Source: Candidatus Rifleibacteriota bacterium
GTDB taxonomy: Bacteria; Riflebacteria; Ozemobacteria; Ozemobacterales; Ozemobacteraceae
Assembly (NCBI GenBank): GCA_022704885.1
Contig: JAKJFO010000201.1
Coordinates: 1-7,550, forward strand
Length of the DNA stretch: 7,550 nt
Direction of reading: 5' to 3'
Below the pieces are notes generated by a model. The model saw nothing but the letters and a program-made list of their open reading frames with translations, was not told where the DNA came from and did not search any database. Shown here piece by piece: positions 1 to 7,266 of the stretch. The translations under genes were made by a program, and so were the position numbers. Every line of letters starts with the position of its first letter. Positions within the stretch are counted from its first letter, which is position 1.

Positions 1-283
1 CATGACTGCAACTAAAGAAGCCCGCTTTTTTGTGCCGGCTTACCCCTGCCTCGATATTACCGACCCGACCGGTGCCGGTGATTCGTTCGGTGGCGGTTTC
101 ATGGGCAGTCTCGCCCGCCATGGTGATTACAGCGAAGCCGGATTCAGGCGCAGCATGCTTTATGGCGCGGCCATGGGTTCGATCACCGTCGAAAACTTCA
201 GCCTCGACTCATATCTTGCACTCAGGCCTGAACTGATCGAAGAACGCTATCAGGCCCTCAAAAAAATGGTAACGCTCGAATAA
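1..283 (+). CDS. PfkB-family carbohydrate/nucleoside kinase, C-terminal part (5' end outside window)
   Basis: About the last 93 residues of a ribokinase/PfkB-family kinase; the frame is open to the left edge, so the gene starts outside the window. The family transfers the gamma-phosphate of ATP to a hydroxyl of a sugar or nucleoside in the cytoplasm. The C-terminal PfkB signature is clear at window residues 21-34 (DPTGAGDSFGGGFM): the GAGD loop forms the anion hole, and the Asp (window residue 27) is the expected catalytic base. The following helices and the motif GAAMGSITVENF match the end of the family fold. The substrate cannot be read from this fragment. The convergent neighbour is a methylthioadenosine phosphorylase, so a role in nucleoside or methylthioribose salvage is possible, but this is inference from position only. 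The gene ends with TAA, 26 bp before a palindromic terminator. Confidence 0.9.
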   Translation, partial: MTATKEARFFVPAYPCLDITDPTGAGDSFGGGFMGSLARHGDYSEAGFRRSMLYGAAMGSITVENFSLDSYLALRPELIEERYQALKKMVTLE

Positions 284-309
284 TCGATTCATTCAACTTC
301 CGTAAATAA

Positions 310-339
310 CGTAGGGGTTCAACATGTTGAACCCCTACG
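310..339. terminator. Perfect 30-bp palindrome, likely bidirectional terminator between convergent genes
   Basis: Positions 310-339 form a perfect inverted repeat centred on AACATGTT, with arms containing GTAGGGGTTC and GAACCCCTAC. It lies between the stops of two convergent genes (283 and 358). The flanks are only moderately T-rich: GTCTTTA on the plus strand, and GTTATTTA leaving the stem on the minus strand. It can serve both directions, but it lacks a long U run on either side. Confidence 0.7.
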
Positions 340-357
340 GTCTTTATCAGAAGGCTT

Positions 358-1170
358 TTAGAAAAAATATGCCTCGTCGGGCTTGAGTTGGCATCGACAT
401 TTGTCGGTGCGGGCTACCGGCACTTCTTTGACCATGCGAACCAGTATCTTGTGCAGTGTGCCGATGCTCTGCTGAAACATCTTTACCACTTCCTTCGTGG
501 TGACTTCAGGAACATCTCCGACCAGGCCGGCATCGTAGTCGGTGATCATCGCGACGTTGACGATGCAGATGCCGAGTTCCTGCGCCAGCACGACTTCTGG
601 ATACTGCGTCATGTTTACTGTATGCCAGCCCATGCTGGTAAACCATTTGCTCTCGGCTTTGCTCGAAAACCGCGGTCCGTTGATGACCACGATGGTGCCG
701 GCTTCATGTACACGGGCCCCCTCGGCTTTGATCGCCTCTACAGCAATCTTTCGCAGCTGTGGGCAATAGGGTTCGGCTGCTGAAATATGCATCACATCAG
801 GACCGTCGGCAAATGTGTCGGCGCGGCCTCTGGTGCGGTCAACAAACTGGTCGGTCACCACAAAATCACCAGGTTTGATATTGGTCTGCAGCGATCCGAC
901 CGCACAGGGTGAAATGATGCGTGATACGCCGAGTTCCTTCATGGCCCAGAGGTTGGCCTGATAATTGATCTTGTGTGGTGGCAGGCTGTGGTTGCGGCCA
1001 TGGCGCGGCAGGAAGGCCACCCGTTTGTCGCCGATCGTGCAGATGTCGATAACATCGCTTGGCGCACCATATGGCGTCGAAATTTTTACCTTTTCTATTT
1101 TGTCGGCTGGCAGTTCATACATGCCACTGCCGCTGAAAATGCCGATGTCGGCTTTGCTGCTGTTTCTCAT
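358..1170 (-). CDS. mtnP: S-methyl-5'-thioadenosine phosphorylase (MTAP)
   Basis: Cytoplasmic trimeric-type purine nucleoside phosphorylase family enzyme, 270 residues, close to the usual length. It splits methylthioadenosine (by-product of polyamine synthesis and related reactions) with phosphate into adenine and methylthioribose-1-phosphate, feeding purine and methionine salvage. The phosphate-binding GSG is at residues 14-16, the RHG motif at 56-58, the INGPRFSSKAES block at about 163-174, the substrate loop NMTQYPE at 186-192, and TDYD at 210-213. The Asp residues in TDYD mark 6-aminopurine preference (MTAP), where 6-oxopurine phosphorylases have Asn. The start at 1170 is chosen because an AGGAGGA site lies four bases upstream; an in-frame ATG at 1197 falls inside the clpX terminator hairpin and has no such site. 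The gene follows clpX on the same strand but is separated from it by that terminator. Confidence 0.92.
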   Translation of the reverse strand: MRNSSKADIGIFSGSGMYELPADKIEKVKISTPYGAPSDVIDICTIGDKRVAFLPRHGRNHSLPPHKINYQANLWAMKELGVSRIISPCAVGSLQTNIKPGDFVVTDQFVDRTRGRADTFADGPDVMHISAAEPYCPQLRKIAVEAIKAEGARVHEAGTIVVINGPRFSSKAESKWFTSMGWHTVNMTQYPEVVLAQELGICIVNVAMITDYDAGLVGDVPEVTTKEVVKMFQQSIGTLHKILVRMVKEVPVARTDKCRCQLKPDEAYFF

Positions 1171-1173
1171 TTT

Positions 1174-1180
1174 TCCTCCT
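1174..1180 (-). promoter_or_regulatory. Strong Shine-Dalgarno site fixing the mtnP start
   Basis: On the minus strand AGGAGGA is followed by AAA and ATG at 1170. This favours the 270-residue form over the longer in-frame reading from 1197. The site begins right after the U-rich tail of the upstream terminator. Confidence 0.8.
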
Positions 1181-1183
1181 CGT

Positions 1184-1221
1184 GATAAATAAAACACAGG
1201 GATTCGTAAGAACCCCTGTGT
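1184..1221 (-). terminator. Intrinsic terminator of the tig-clpP-clpX operon, lying in the mtnP leader
   Basis: In minus-strand RNA, arms 1221-1210 and 1205-1194 form a 12-bp stem with one G-U pair (1202/1213) and a 4-base loop at 1206-1209. On the plus strand the G-U pair becomes an A/C mismatch, so the structure is optimised for the minus direction. The stem is followed by UUUAUUUAUC (1193-1184). It begins 23 bp after the clpX stop and ends a few bases before the mtnP ribosome binding site. Confidence 0.85.
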
Positions 1222-1244
1222 CGGTTACCTGTTAAAATTTACGG

Positions 1245-2492
1245 TCAGGCAATCTGGCTTTCGACCTTGCAGATTATCTGATAAGGCTCTTTCTTGTCGA
1301 CGCAGCGCTCGTGAATGATGACCTTGCTGATGTTCTTGTCAGACGGAATGTCATACATCAGATCGAGCATCAGTTCTTCGATGATGCGGCGCAGACCACG
1401 CGCCCCGGTGTTCTGGTCGATCGCCTTGCGGGCGATGGCGTGCAGAGCTTTCGGTGTGATTTCGAGATCGACGCCTTCCATGCGCATCAGCCGGCTGTAC
1501 TGCTTGATCAGCGCGTCTTTGGGCTCGGTGAGAATCTTGACGAGATCATCGACCTGCAGGTTGTCAAAAGTCGCCATTACCGGCACTCGGCCGATGAATT
1601 CAGGAATCAGGCCAAAGCGCAGCAGGTCTTCCGGCATGATGTCCTTGAGCAGCTCGCCCACCCGGCGTTCACTCTTGAGTACCGGAGTCGAGCCGAATCC
1701 CATGGTTTTTGCCGATGAGCGAGATTCTATCAGCTTTTCGACGCCCTCAAAGGCGCCGCCGAGCAGAAAGAGAATGTTCTTGGTGTTGATCTGAATGTAA
1801 TCCTGGTGCGGGTGCTTGCGTCCGCCCTGCGGCGGCACATGTGCGACCTTACCTTCGAGAAGCTTGAGCAAGGCCTGTTGAACCCCTTCGCCAGACACGT
1901 CACGTGTTATCGAAACGTTTTCGCTCTTGCGCGCGATTTTATCGATTTCGTCGATATAGACGATGCCGCGTTCTGCCTTCTGCACGTCATAATCAGCGGC
2001 GCGCAGCAGGTTGAGCAGAATGCTCTCAACGTCTTCGCCTACATAGCCGGCTTCGGTCAGCGTTGTGGCATCGGCGATGCAGAATGGCACGTTGAGCAGT
2101 TTGGCCAGAGTCTGGGCAATATGGGTCTTGCCCGAACCGGTTGGCCCGATGAGCAGAACGTTCGATTTCTGAACCTCGACGTCGTCACGGTGCGACAGCG
2201 ATTCTTCCAGTGAGATCCGCTTGTAATGGTTGTAGACCGCGACCGAAAGAATTTTCTTGGCGCGCTCCTGGCCAACGACATACTGATCGAGAGTTTTAAC
2301 GATTTCTTTCGGCTTGAGAGCGTTCTGAAGCGCCGTTGGAATATCGTCATCCATCTCTTCAAGGATGATTTCGTTGCAAAGACCGATACATTCGTCGCAG
2401 ATATAGACCTCGGGACCGGCGATCAGTTTGCGAACCTGATCCTGGCTCTTTCCGCAGAAAGAACAACGGAATTGAGGGGCCTTGGAAAGCAT
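1245..2492 (-). CDS. clpX: ATP-dependent Clp protease, ATPase subunit ClpX
   Basis: AAA+ unfoldase, 415 residues, full length. As a hexamer it recognises tagged or native substrates, unfolds them with ATP and threads them into ClpP. The N-terminal zinc-binding domain has Cys10, Cys13, Cys32 and Cys35. Walker A (GPTGSGKT) is at 116-123, the pore-1 GYVG loop at 149-152, Walker B with Asp181-Glu182, the RKH pore loop at 225-227, the IPEFIGRVP block with the arginine finger in the later AAA+ core, and the sensor-2 GARGLRR motif in the small domain. The ClpP-docking loop reads MGF (264-266) where E. coli has IGF. The gene starts 2 bp after the clpP stop. Its Shine-Dalgarno (GAGGAG, 2503-2498) is made from the last two Glu codons of clpP, so translation is tightly coupled. 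A strong terminator follows. Confidence 0.98.
   Translation of the reverse strand: MLSKAPQFRCSFCGKSQDQVRKLIAGPEVYICDECIGLCNEIILEEMDDDIPTALQNALKPKEIVKTLDQYVVGQERAKKILSVAVYNHYKRISLEESLSHRDDVEVQKSNVLLIGPTGSGKTHIAQTLAKLLNVPFCIADATTLTEAGYVGEDVESILLNLLRAADYDVQKAERGIVYIDEIDKIARKSENVSITRDVSGEGVQQALLKLLEGKVAHVPPQGGRKHPHQDYIQINTKNILFLLGGAFEGVEKLIESRSSAKTMGFGSTPVLKSERRVGELLKDIMPEDLLRFGLIPEFIGRVPVMATFDNLQVDDLVKILTEPKDALIKQYSRLMRMEGVDLEITPKALHAIARKAIDQNTGARGLRRIIEELMLDLMYDIPSDKNISKVIIHERCVDKKEPYQIICKVESQIA
1273..1300 (-). promoter_or_regulatory. Candidate sigma-70-type promoter inside the 3' end of clpX
   Basis: The minus strand reads TCGACA (1300-1295), a 16-bp spacer, then GATAAT (1278-1273). Each hexamer matches consensus at five of six positions. 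Transcription would start near 1266 and run through the clpX terminator toward mtnP. It may give mtnP its own terminator-limited supply, but such matches also arise by chance inside coding sequence. Confidence 0.35.
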
Positions 2493-2494
2493 GC

Positions 2495-3103
2495 TTACTC
2501 CTCGTTGGATTTAGCTTCGACTACTTTGCGCTGTACAACTTCATCAATCAGGCCATACTCTTTGGCTTCCTTCGAAGACATGAAAAAGTCACGGTCGGTA
2601 TCACGCTTGACCCGCTTGAGCGGCTGGCCTGTATGGTGCGCCAGAATGTCGTTGAGCATGTCTTTCATGCGCAGGATTTCCTGTGCCTGAATTTCGATGT
2701 CGCTCGCCTGACCCTGGGCGCCGCCTAACGGCTGGTGAATCATGATACGCGAGTTGGGAAGGGCGTAACGCTTGCCCTTTGCGCCGGCCGCAAGCAGCAG
2801 CGCCCCCATGCTGGCCGCCTGACCTATGCAGATGGTGCTGACATCGGGTTTGATGTACTGCATGGTGTCGTAGATGGCCATACCGGCAGTTACTACGCCG
2901 CCGGGGCTGTTGATGTAGAGTGAGATATCCTTTTCGGGATCTTCTGATTCAAGGAACAGCAGCTGAGCTACGATCAGGTCAGCTATGTTGTCATCGATTC
3001 CGCCGCCCAGAAAAATGATGCGGTCCTTGAGAAGGCGTGAATAGATGTCGAACGCACGCTCGCCACGACTGCTTTGTTCAATTACTATTGGTACGAGAGT
3101 CAT
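2495..3103 (-). CDS. clpP: ATP-dependent Clp protease, proteolytic subunit ClpP
   Basis: Serine peptidase of family S14, 202 residues, forming the double-heptamer chamber of ClpXP in the cytoplasm. The catalytic triad is Ser98 (in GQAASMGA), His123 (in MIHQPLGG) and Asp172 (in [10 protein letters not shown]), at the spacing seen in E. coli ClpP. The glycine-rich INSPGG oxyanion-region motif is at 64-69. The N-terminus ([10 protein letters not shown]) resembles short-propeptide bacterial ClpP forms. The ATG overlaps the tig stop by four bases (ATGA), and a G-rich Shine-Dalgarno (AAGGGGG, 3120-3114) lies ten bases upstream inside tig. This is the middle gene of the tig-clpP-clpX operon. All catalytic residues are present, so it should be active. 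Confidence 0.98.
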   Translation of the reverse strand: MTLVPIVIEQSSRGERAFDIYSRLLKDRIIFLGGGIDDNIADLIVAQLLFLESEDPEKDISLYINSPGGVVTAGMAIYDTMQYIKPDVSTICIGQAASMGALLLAAGAKGKRYALPNSRIMIHQPLGGAQGQASDIEIQAQEILRMKDMLNDILAHHTGQPLKRVKRDTDRDFFMSSKEAKEYGLIDEVVQRKVVEAKSNEE

Positions 3104-4434
3104 GCGTCAGAATCCCCCTTGTTGATATCGGCGTCCTTAACCATATCGTAATTAATCTGGTTATTTTTGAGCAAAAAATCGCGAATTTTTTGGCTGCGTA
3201 GCGAAAATCGTACGTTTTCTTCGCCATCATTCTCGGAAAGTGTGCTCAACAGCTTCTCTACCGGCATGTTGTATTCTTTGGCGCGCTTTTCGATTTCTTC
3301 GCGATAGTCGGCATCGGTTACTTCGATATTTTCGCGCTCGCCGATCGCGTCGATAATCAGCATGGTTCTGGTCTGGCGCAATGCACGCTCGCGGAAGGTC
3401 TCTCTGAATTCGTTGACATCCTTGCCGGAATTGCGCAGGTAATCCTGAATGGTCGTGCCAAACTGGCGCCAGCGGCGATCGAGGCCCTGGATGAAAAAGT
3501 CGATGGTGCTCTGAACCATCGATTCAGGAACGTCAAACTTGTAGCTTTCGATTATCTGGTCGAGAATGCCCTCGAATGCACGTTCTTCGGCATCGTATTT
3601 TGCCCGCTCTTCGAGATCTTCACGAATCTTGTTCTTGAGAGCTTCGATGCTGTCGAAATCTCCGAGTGTGCGTGCGAATTCATCGTTGAGTTCCGGCAGG
3701 GTGGGGCGGGAAACGCGACTGAGCGTTACCTTGTAATCAAGAGCCTTACCGTAATATTTCGAGTTCTTTTCTTCGTCGCCATCGACATTCACCTGATAAG
3801 TTCGGGTTTCGCCGACTTTCATGCCGAGACAGGGGCTGAAGAGCTTGTCGTTTTCGACCATCTTGTGCGCAGCCTTGTCGTCTGAAAGTTCGCTGTCAAC
3901 TTCGCCGGCATGTGATACTTCAATGCTCGCCGAAAAATAATCGCCGATTGCGAGAGTGGCGTCTTCGACTGCTTCGGTTTTGCTGTGCTGTTCGCGCACC
4001 TGGCCGAGTACCTTGTCGACGCTTTCGTCATCGACTATTTCGCGCTGTACCTGCGAGGTATAGTTTTTGTAGTTGAATTCACCAAGTTTTGGTCGAACTT
4101 CAAAAACTGCTTTAAAAACAAAGGGCTTGCCTTCGGCCAGATCAGACTCTTCAAGTTCGAAACGGCTTACCGGATGCAGCTTGGTTTCTTTGATGGCCTG
4201 CGGATATACTTCCTGGACCAGTTCTTCTTCAACCTGCTCCTTTACCGAATCTGGGCCGATGTACTTCACCAGAACCGAGCGGGGAACCTTGCCTTGTCTG
4301 AATCCCGGAATCTTAACCGACCGGGCGGCACGCGAATAAAAGCTGGCGTAGGCGGCATTCACTTTTTCGGCTTCTACTTCGACGGTGAGAGCGACTCTGT
4401 TGGCTTCAAGTTCCTGAACCTGTGTCTTCAACAT
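3100..4434 (-). CDS. tig: Trigger factor, ribosome-associated chaperone
   Basis: The 444-residue product matches trigger factor (E. coli form about 432). It binds the ribosome at the tunnel exit and shields nascent chains. The N-terminal ribosome-binding domain carries the signature GFRQGKVP at 44-51. A peptidyl-prolyl isomerase (FKBP-like) domain covers about 160-245, and a helical C-terminal chaperone domain runs from about 246 to the end, with the family block [13 protein letters not shown] at about 246-258. The isomerase domain looks diverged: the usual VTIDFTG-type strand is replaced by [11 protein letters not shown] and the central aromatic and glycine positions are poorly kept. Isomerase activity may therefore be weak, while the chaperone role is untouched (inference). 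First gene of the operon, preceded by a strong promoter and a structured 73-base leader. The Shine-Dalgarno AAGGAG is ten bases before the ATG. Confidence 0.96.
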   Translation of the reverse strand: MLKTQVQELEANRVALTVEVEAEKVNAAYASFYSRAARSVKIPGFRQGKVPRSVLVKYIGPDSVKEQVEEELVQEVYPQAIKETKLHPVSRFELEESDLAEGKPFVFKAVFEVRPKLGEFNYKNYTSQVQREIVDDESVDKVLGQVREQHSKTEAVEDATLAIGDYFSASIEVSHAGEVDSELSDDKAAHKMVENDKLFSPCLGMKVGETRTYQVNVDGDEEKNSKYYGKALDYKVTLSRVSRPTLPELNDEFARTLGDFDSIEALKNKIREDLEERAKYDAEERAFEGILDQIIESYKFDVPESMVQSTIDFFIQGLDRRWRQFGTTIQDYLRNSGKDVNEFRETFRERALRQTRTMLIIDAIGERENIEVTDADYREEIEKRAKEYNMPVEKLLSTLSENDGEENVRFSLRSQKIRDFLLKNNQINYDMVKDADINKGDSDA

Positions 4435-4444
4435 AATGCGATAA

Positions 4445-4456
4445 CTCCTTGAGGAG
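4445..4456 (-). promoter_or_regulatory. tig Shine-Dalgarno inside a small hairpin
   Basis: The minus strand reads CUCC-UCAA-GGAG, a 4-bp GC-rich stem whose 3' arm is the tig ribosome binding site (AAGGAG, 4450-4445). Folding would hide the site. Whether so short a stem matters in the cell is uncertain. Confidence 0.4.
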
Positions 4457-4488
4457 AGAATTTCTGATTTGCAAAAAATTACAAAAGA

Positions 4489-4506
4489 CCATGCAGTGCC
4501 GCATGG
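4489..4506 (-). promoter_or_regulatory. Inverted repeat at the transcript start of the tig operon
   Basis: CCATGC (4506-4501), six bases, then GCATGG (4494-4489) on the minus strand. The predicted transcription start is at about 4507, so the hairpin would be at the extreme 5' end of the mRNA. It is followed by U-rich sequence (UCUUUUGUAAUUUUUU). It could be a 5' stabilising stem, a start-site operator, or an early terminator/attenuator; the sequence alone does not decide. Confidence 0.5.
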
Positions 4507-4513
4507 AAACTTA

Positions 4514-4542
4514 ATTATAAACGAGATAGACGCAAAAGTAAA
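4514..4542 (-). promoter_or_regulatory. Promoter of the tig-clpP-clpX operon
   Basis: On the minus strand: TTTACT (-35, 4542-4537; four of six to consensus), a 17-bp spacer, then TATAAT (-10, 4519-4514; perfect). The expected start is near 4507, giving a leader of about 73 bases before the tig ATG. This is the housekeeping-sigma type; no heat-shock (CIRCE) operator was seen. Confidence 0.8.
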
Positions 4543-4559
4543 GGCAGTTTGACATCAGC

Positions 4560-4597
4560 AAAAAAGCCCCTGTCAGGGGGTGCCTGGGCAGGGGCTT
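4560..4597 (-). terminator. Intrinsic terminator after the small exported-protein gene
   Basis: In minus-strand RNA a 9-bp stem AAGCCCCTG/CAGGGGCTT (4597-4589 with 4572-4564) encloses a 16-base loop. A six-U run overlaps and follows the 3' arm (4565-4560). It lies about 67 bp after the stop at 4664 and just upstream of the tig promoter, separating the two transcription units. The stretch 4598-4663 shows nothing else recognisable. Confidence 0.85.
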
Positions 4598-4663
4598 CTT
4601 CTGTTGAAAGCCGTGACGAATCTTACCTGATCTGAGAATTCAGTTCAAAGAAACTGGTGCCGG

Positions 4664-5332
<669 letters not shown>

Positions 5333-5376
5333 ATGATGTTCCTTTTCTGGAGTTTGAGTTCTGAGCTGATGGGCCG

Positions 5377-5937
5377 TTACTGGTCGAAAAAAGCCTGAAG
5401 CTGTCCGGCAGTCTTGTCAGTTCCATACCAGATGTTAGCTTTACCCGGCATTCCAGGATCCTTGTAGAAATTGAAGGAAGCATGGCCTGGCATACCGCCA
5501 AAGGTGAACGTCTGCAACTTGGGTTGACTGAATCCGAACGAAAGTTCGTCACTTTTGATGCCGCTGCCGCTGATTTTCCATTGCAGTTCGGCTGCGCCGG
5601 AGAATGGTATTGCTTTCTTGGCCCAACTGTCTGGATAACTGCCATGTATGGTGACCCTTATGTCATACAGGCCGTCCCATGGGTAGTCCTTTGAGTTTGG
5701 ATCAGATCGCGAAACCATGCGTATGATCTCGACGAGGAACTCTCCGGTGGTGTCAATGCCTTTGACGAACTGCGGTTGTGTGCGATAATCGCTGTTCTTA
5801 CCATCAACATCAGGGTCATAACGGAACTTGCCACGATATACTCCACAGAATGGCGTATTTCCGCCTCCGGTTGAAGCCTTCGGAGGAGGCGCCGAAGTTG
5901 CGGGTTTGCTCGCCAATGGATCGAGAAACCAGCCGAC
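5377..5937 (-). CDS. C-terminal domain of the large repeat protein (third frame segment)
   Basis: In the frame entered after a -1 shift at 5937 this gives 186 residues ending with TAA. It starts VGWFLDPLASKPATS, passes a Pro/Ser/Gly linker, then forms a domain of about 155 residues rich in Tyr, Phe, Trp and Gly (from TPFCGVYRGKFRYDPDVDG to QLQAFFDQ). The composition and alternating pattern suggest a beta-rich extracellular domain; I do not recognise the family. Read as a separate gene it would need a TTG start at 5916 with no ribosome binding site. The preceding frame runs without a stop through this region until 5658 but gives an unlikely Arg/Ser-rich tail there. It is best seen as the end of the same protein as the repeats upstream, joined by a frameshift (programmed) or by a missing base. 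The next gene follows after 44 bp. Confidence 0.75.
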   Translation of the reverse strand, partial: VGWFLDPLASKPATSAPPPKASTGGGNTPFCGVYRGKFRYDPDVDGKNSDYRTQPQFVKGIDTTGEFLVEIIRMVSRSDPNSKDYPWDGLYDIRVTIHGSYPDSWAKKAIPFSGAAELQWKISGSGIKSDELSFGFSQPKLQTFTFGGMPGHASFNFYKDPGMPGKANIWYGTDKTAGQLQAFFDQ

Positions 5938-5943
5938 TTTTTT
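5903..5943 (-). promoter_or_regulatory. Candidate -1 programmed frameshift signal (slippery A AAA AAG plus stem-loop)
   Basis: On the minus strand the repeat-protein frame reads CCA AAA AAG TCG. Positions 5943-5937 are therefore the heptamer A AAA AAG in the X XXY YYZ phase used by E. coli dnaX. A 6-base spacer (5936-5931) precedes a 9-bp stem (GGTTTCTCG, 5930-5922, with CGAG-C-AAACC, 5912-5903, one bulged C) and a 9-base loop. A -1 slip puts the ribosome at GTC (5937), exactly the frame of the C-terminal domain. No upstream Shine-Dalgarno-like stimulator was found. The unshifted frame continues 92 codons before stopping, which is unusual for such signals. A one-base deletion in the A run would look the same. 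Confidence 0.45.
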
Positions 5944-7265
5944 GGTAGAACCGGCTGCTGGGGCGATGCCAGATTCGCTGCGGCTATCTGAAGCGCCTGC
6001 CCTGGCAGAACCTCGAATTCAGCGACCCCTTTTGCGTTGGTGCGGGCTGTCTGATCGCCAGCAGTTACTGTGGCTCCTGACAGCGGTTGGCTGTTCGCGC
6101 GATTTTTCAAGGTGACCTGAAGGATTGCGGTGCCTTCCGGGGTGAGGGTGCCGCCGACGCTGACGAGCTTGCCTTCTATCTTTCTGGTGAGCTCGATCAT
6201 CTTATAGCCGGGTTTATACAGATACACTTTGACGCTTTCTCCGGCAGCAATCTCCATGGTCAGGTTGCCGTCTGCGTCGGTGCTGCCGATGAAATCAGCG
6301 CCGTTTACCACGGCTTTGACTTTGACTCCTTGCAGAGGCGCTTTGGTAGCCTTGTCTCCCACCCGCACCTTCAGCGGAACCGTGTCGATATTCACCAGAA
6401 ACGTCATCTGGGCCTTGCCGTCGACCATTTCGCATGATCTTTTCATAGGTGGCAGCGAGCCTTTGCTGCAGGTCACCGAAACTGTCGGCACAATTGGCAT
6501 GGCCAGTTCGACGATACCATCCGGGCCGGTGACGCCGACTACATCGCCTGGTGATACAGTGGCAGTAACTCCGGCTACGCCTTTGCCATCTTTACCTTCT
6601 CTGATAATGACCCGCACAAGACCTGCGGCGGGTTCGAGGGCGACAGACACTTTTGCCTGGCCTTTATCGACCGGGCTTGACCCGGTGCCATTGGCGTAGC
6701 CCTCGCGGGTGCAGGTGACAGATGCTGTTTTACCCGATGCTCTGGTCAGGACTATCCTGGCAGTGCCATCCGCTCCGGTTGTAGCGGTTCCGCGTTCTGA
6801 GCCTGCTGTGCCGGTAACTGCAACACCGGGCAATACGGCTCCGGTTCTGGCATCTTTAACCAGAGCTTCGATAGTGATTCCATTCGCCACGCTCAGGCGA
6901 AAAACCATATCGGCAGGACTGCCAGGGCTTCCCGCCCTGACCGTTCTAATCTCTTCATATGGCGGCTGATCCGCTACAAATAAAGTGAACGTGTATTCGC
7001 CCTCTTTGGGAAAAACAAGCTCAACTGATCCGTTGCCTGAAGTGGCGCCGGAAACCTCGTTTCCGCGGCCGCGCGGCTTTGCCGCCAGACGGACACCTGC
7101 AAGCGGCTGTCCGGATCCTGAGTCAATGACCTGAACGCGCACTTTCACTTCAACCGGAACAAGATCTACGGCGATTTCCTGAGGCGCGTCGGTAGTGCTT
7201 AAAGACCGGTTAAGAGGTGAGTCTTTCCAGGTTACGTAGCCTGCCTTTTCGATGGTCAACTCGCC
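5937..7265 (-). CDS. Large exported-type protein, central Ig-like/carboxypeptidase-regulatory-like repeats (second frame segment)
   Basis: About 443 residues in one frame, from GELTIEKAGYVTW to PVLPKK at the slippery site. It holds five full beta-sandwich repeats of about 60-90 residues, each opening with a Val/Ile-rich strand, then x-G-x-PL-x-GV (for example SGSGQPLAGVRL, ARTGAVLPGVAV, KATKAPLQGVKV, ANSQPLSGATV). A turn such as GADG, GPDG, DADG or NAKG follows, with a final aromatic/GY strand. This is the pattern of carboxypeptidase-regulatory-like / SpaA-B-type domains, usually found as stalks of surface or secreted proteins. With its upstream start outside the window, this is the middle of a larger protein joined to the N-terminal segment near 7266 and to the C-terminal domain at 5937. 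The Met at 7304 in this frame is not a real start, since it has no Shine-Dalgarno and overlaps the other segment. Catalytic motifs were not seen. Confidence 0.8.
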
Positions 7266-7266
7266 A

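Noticed and set aside
1171..1197. Longer start for mtnP at 1197
   Set aside because: The ATG falls in the terminator stem, has no Shine-Dalgarno, and adds nine residues not typical of the family; the 1170 start has a strong site.
1315..1794. Long open frame on the plus strand opposite clpX (159 codons)
   Set aside because: It is a shadow of clpX: Arg/Ser-rich, no ribosome binding site, and the opposite strand codes for a fully conserved protein.
3985..4452. Open frame on the plus strand opposite tig (155 codons)
   Set aside because: Antisense shadow of the N-terminal half of trigger factor, with no start signal or recognisable motif.
4445..4520. CIRCE heat-shock operator upstream of tig
   Set aside because: The inverted repeat present (CCATGC-N6-GCATGG) does not match TTAGCACTC-N9-GAGTGCTAA in sequence or spacing.
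5658..5936. Continuation of the repeat-protein frame past the slippery site as the true C-terminus
   Set aside because: The 92-residue tail is Arg/Ser-rich and unlike any repeat, and it overlaps a clearly better-formed domain in the -1 frame. It could still exist as the unshifted product.
6229..6699. Open frame on the plus strand opposite the repeat protein (156 codons)
   Set aside because: Thr/Pro/Ser-rich antisense of the Val/Gly-rich repeats; low complexity and no ribosome binding site.
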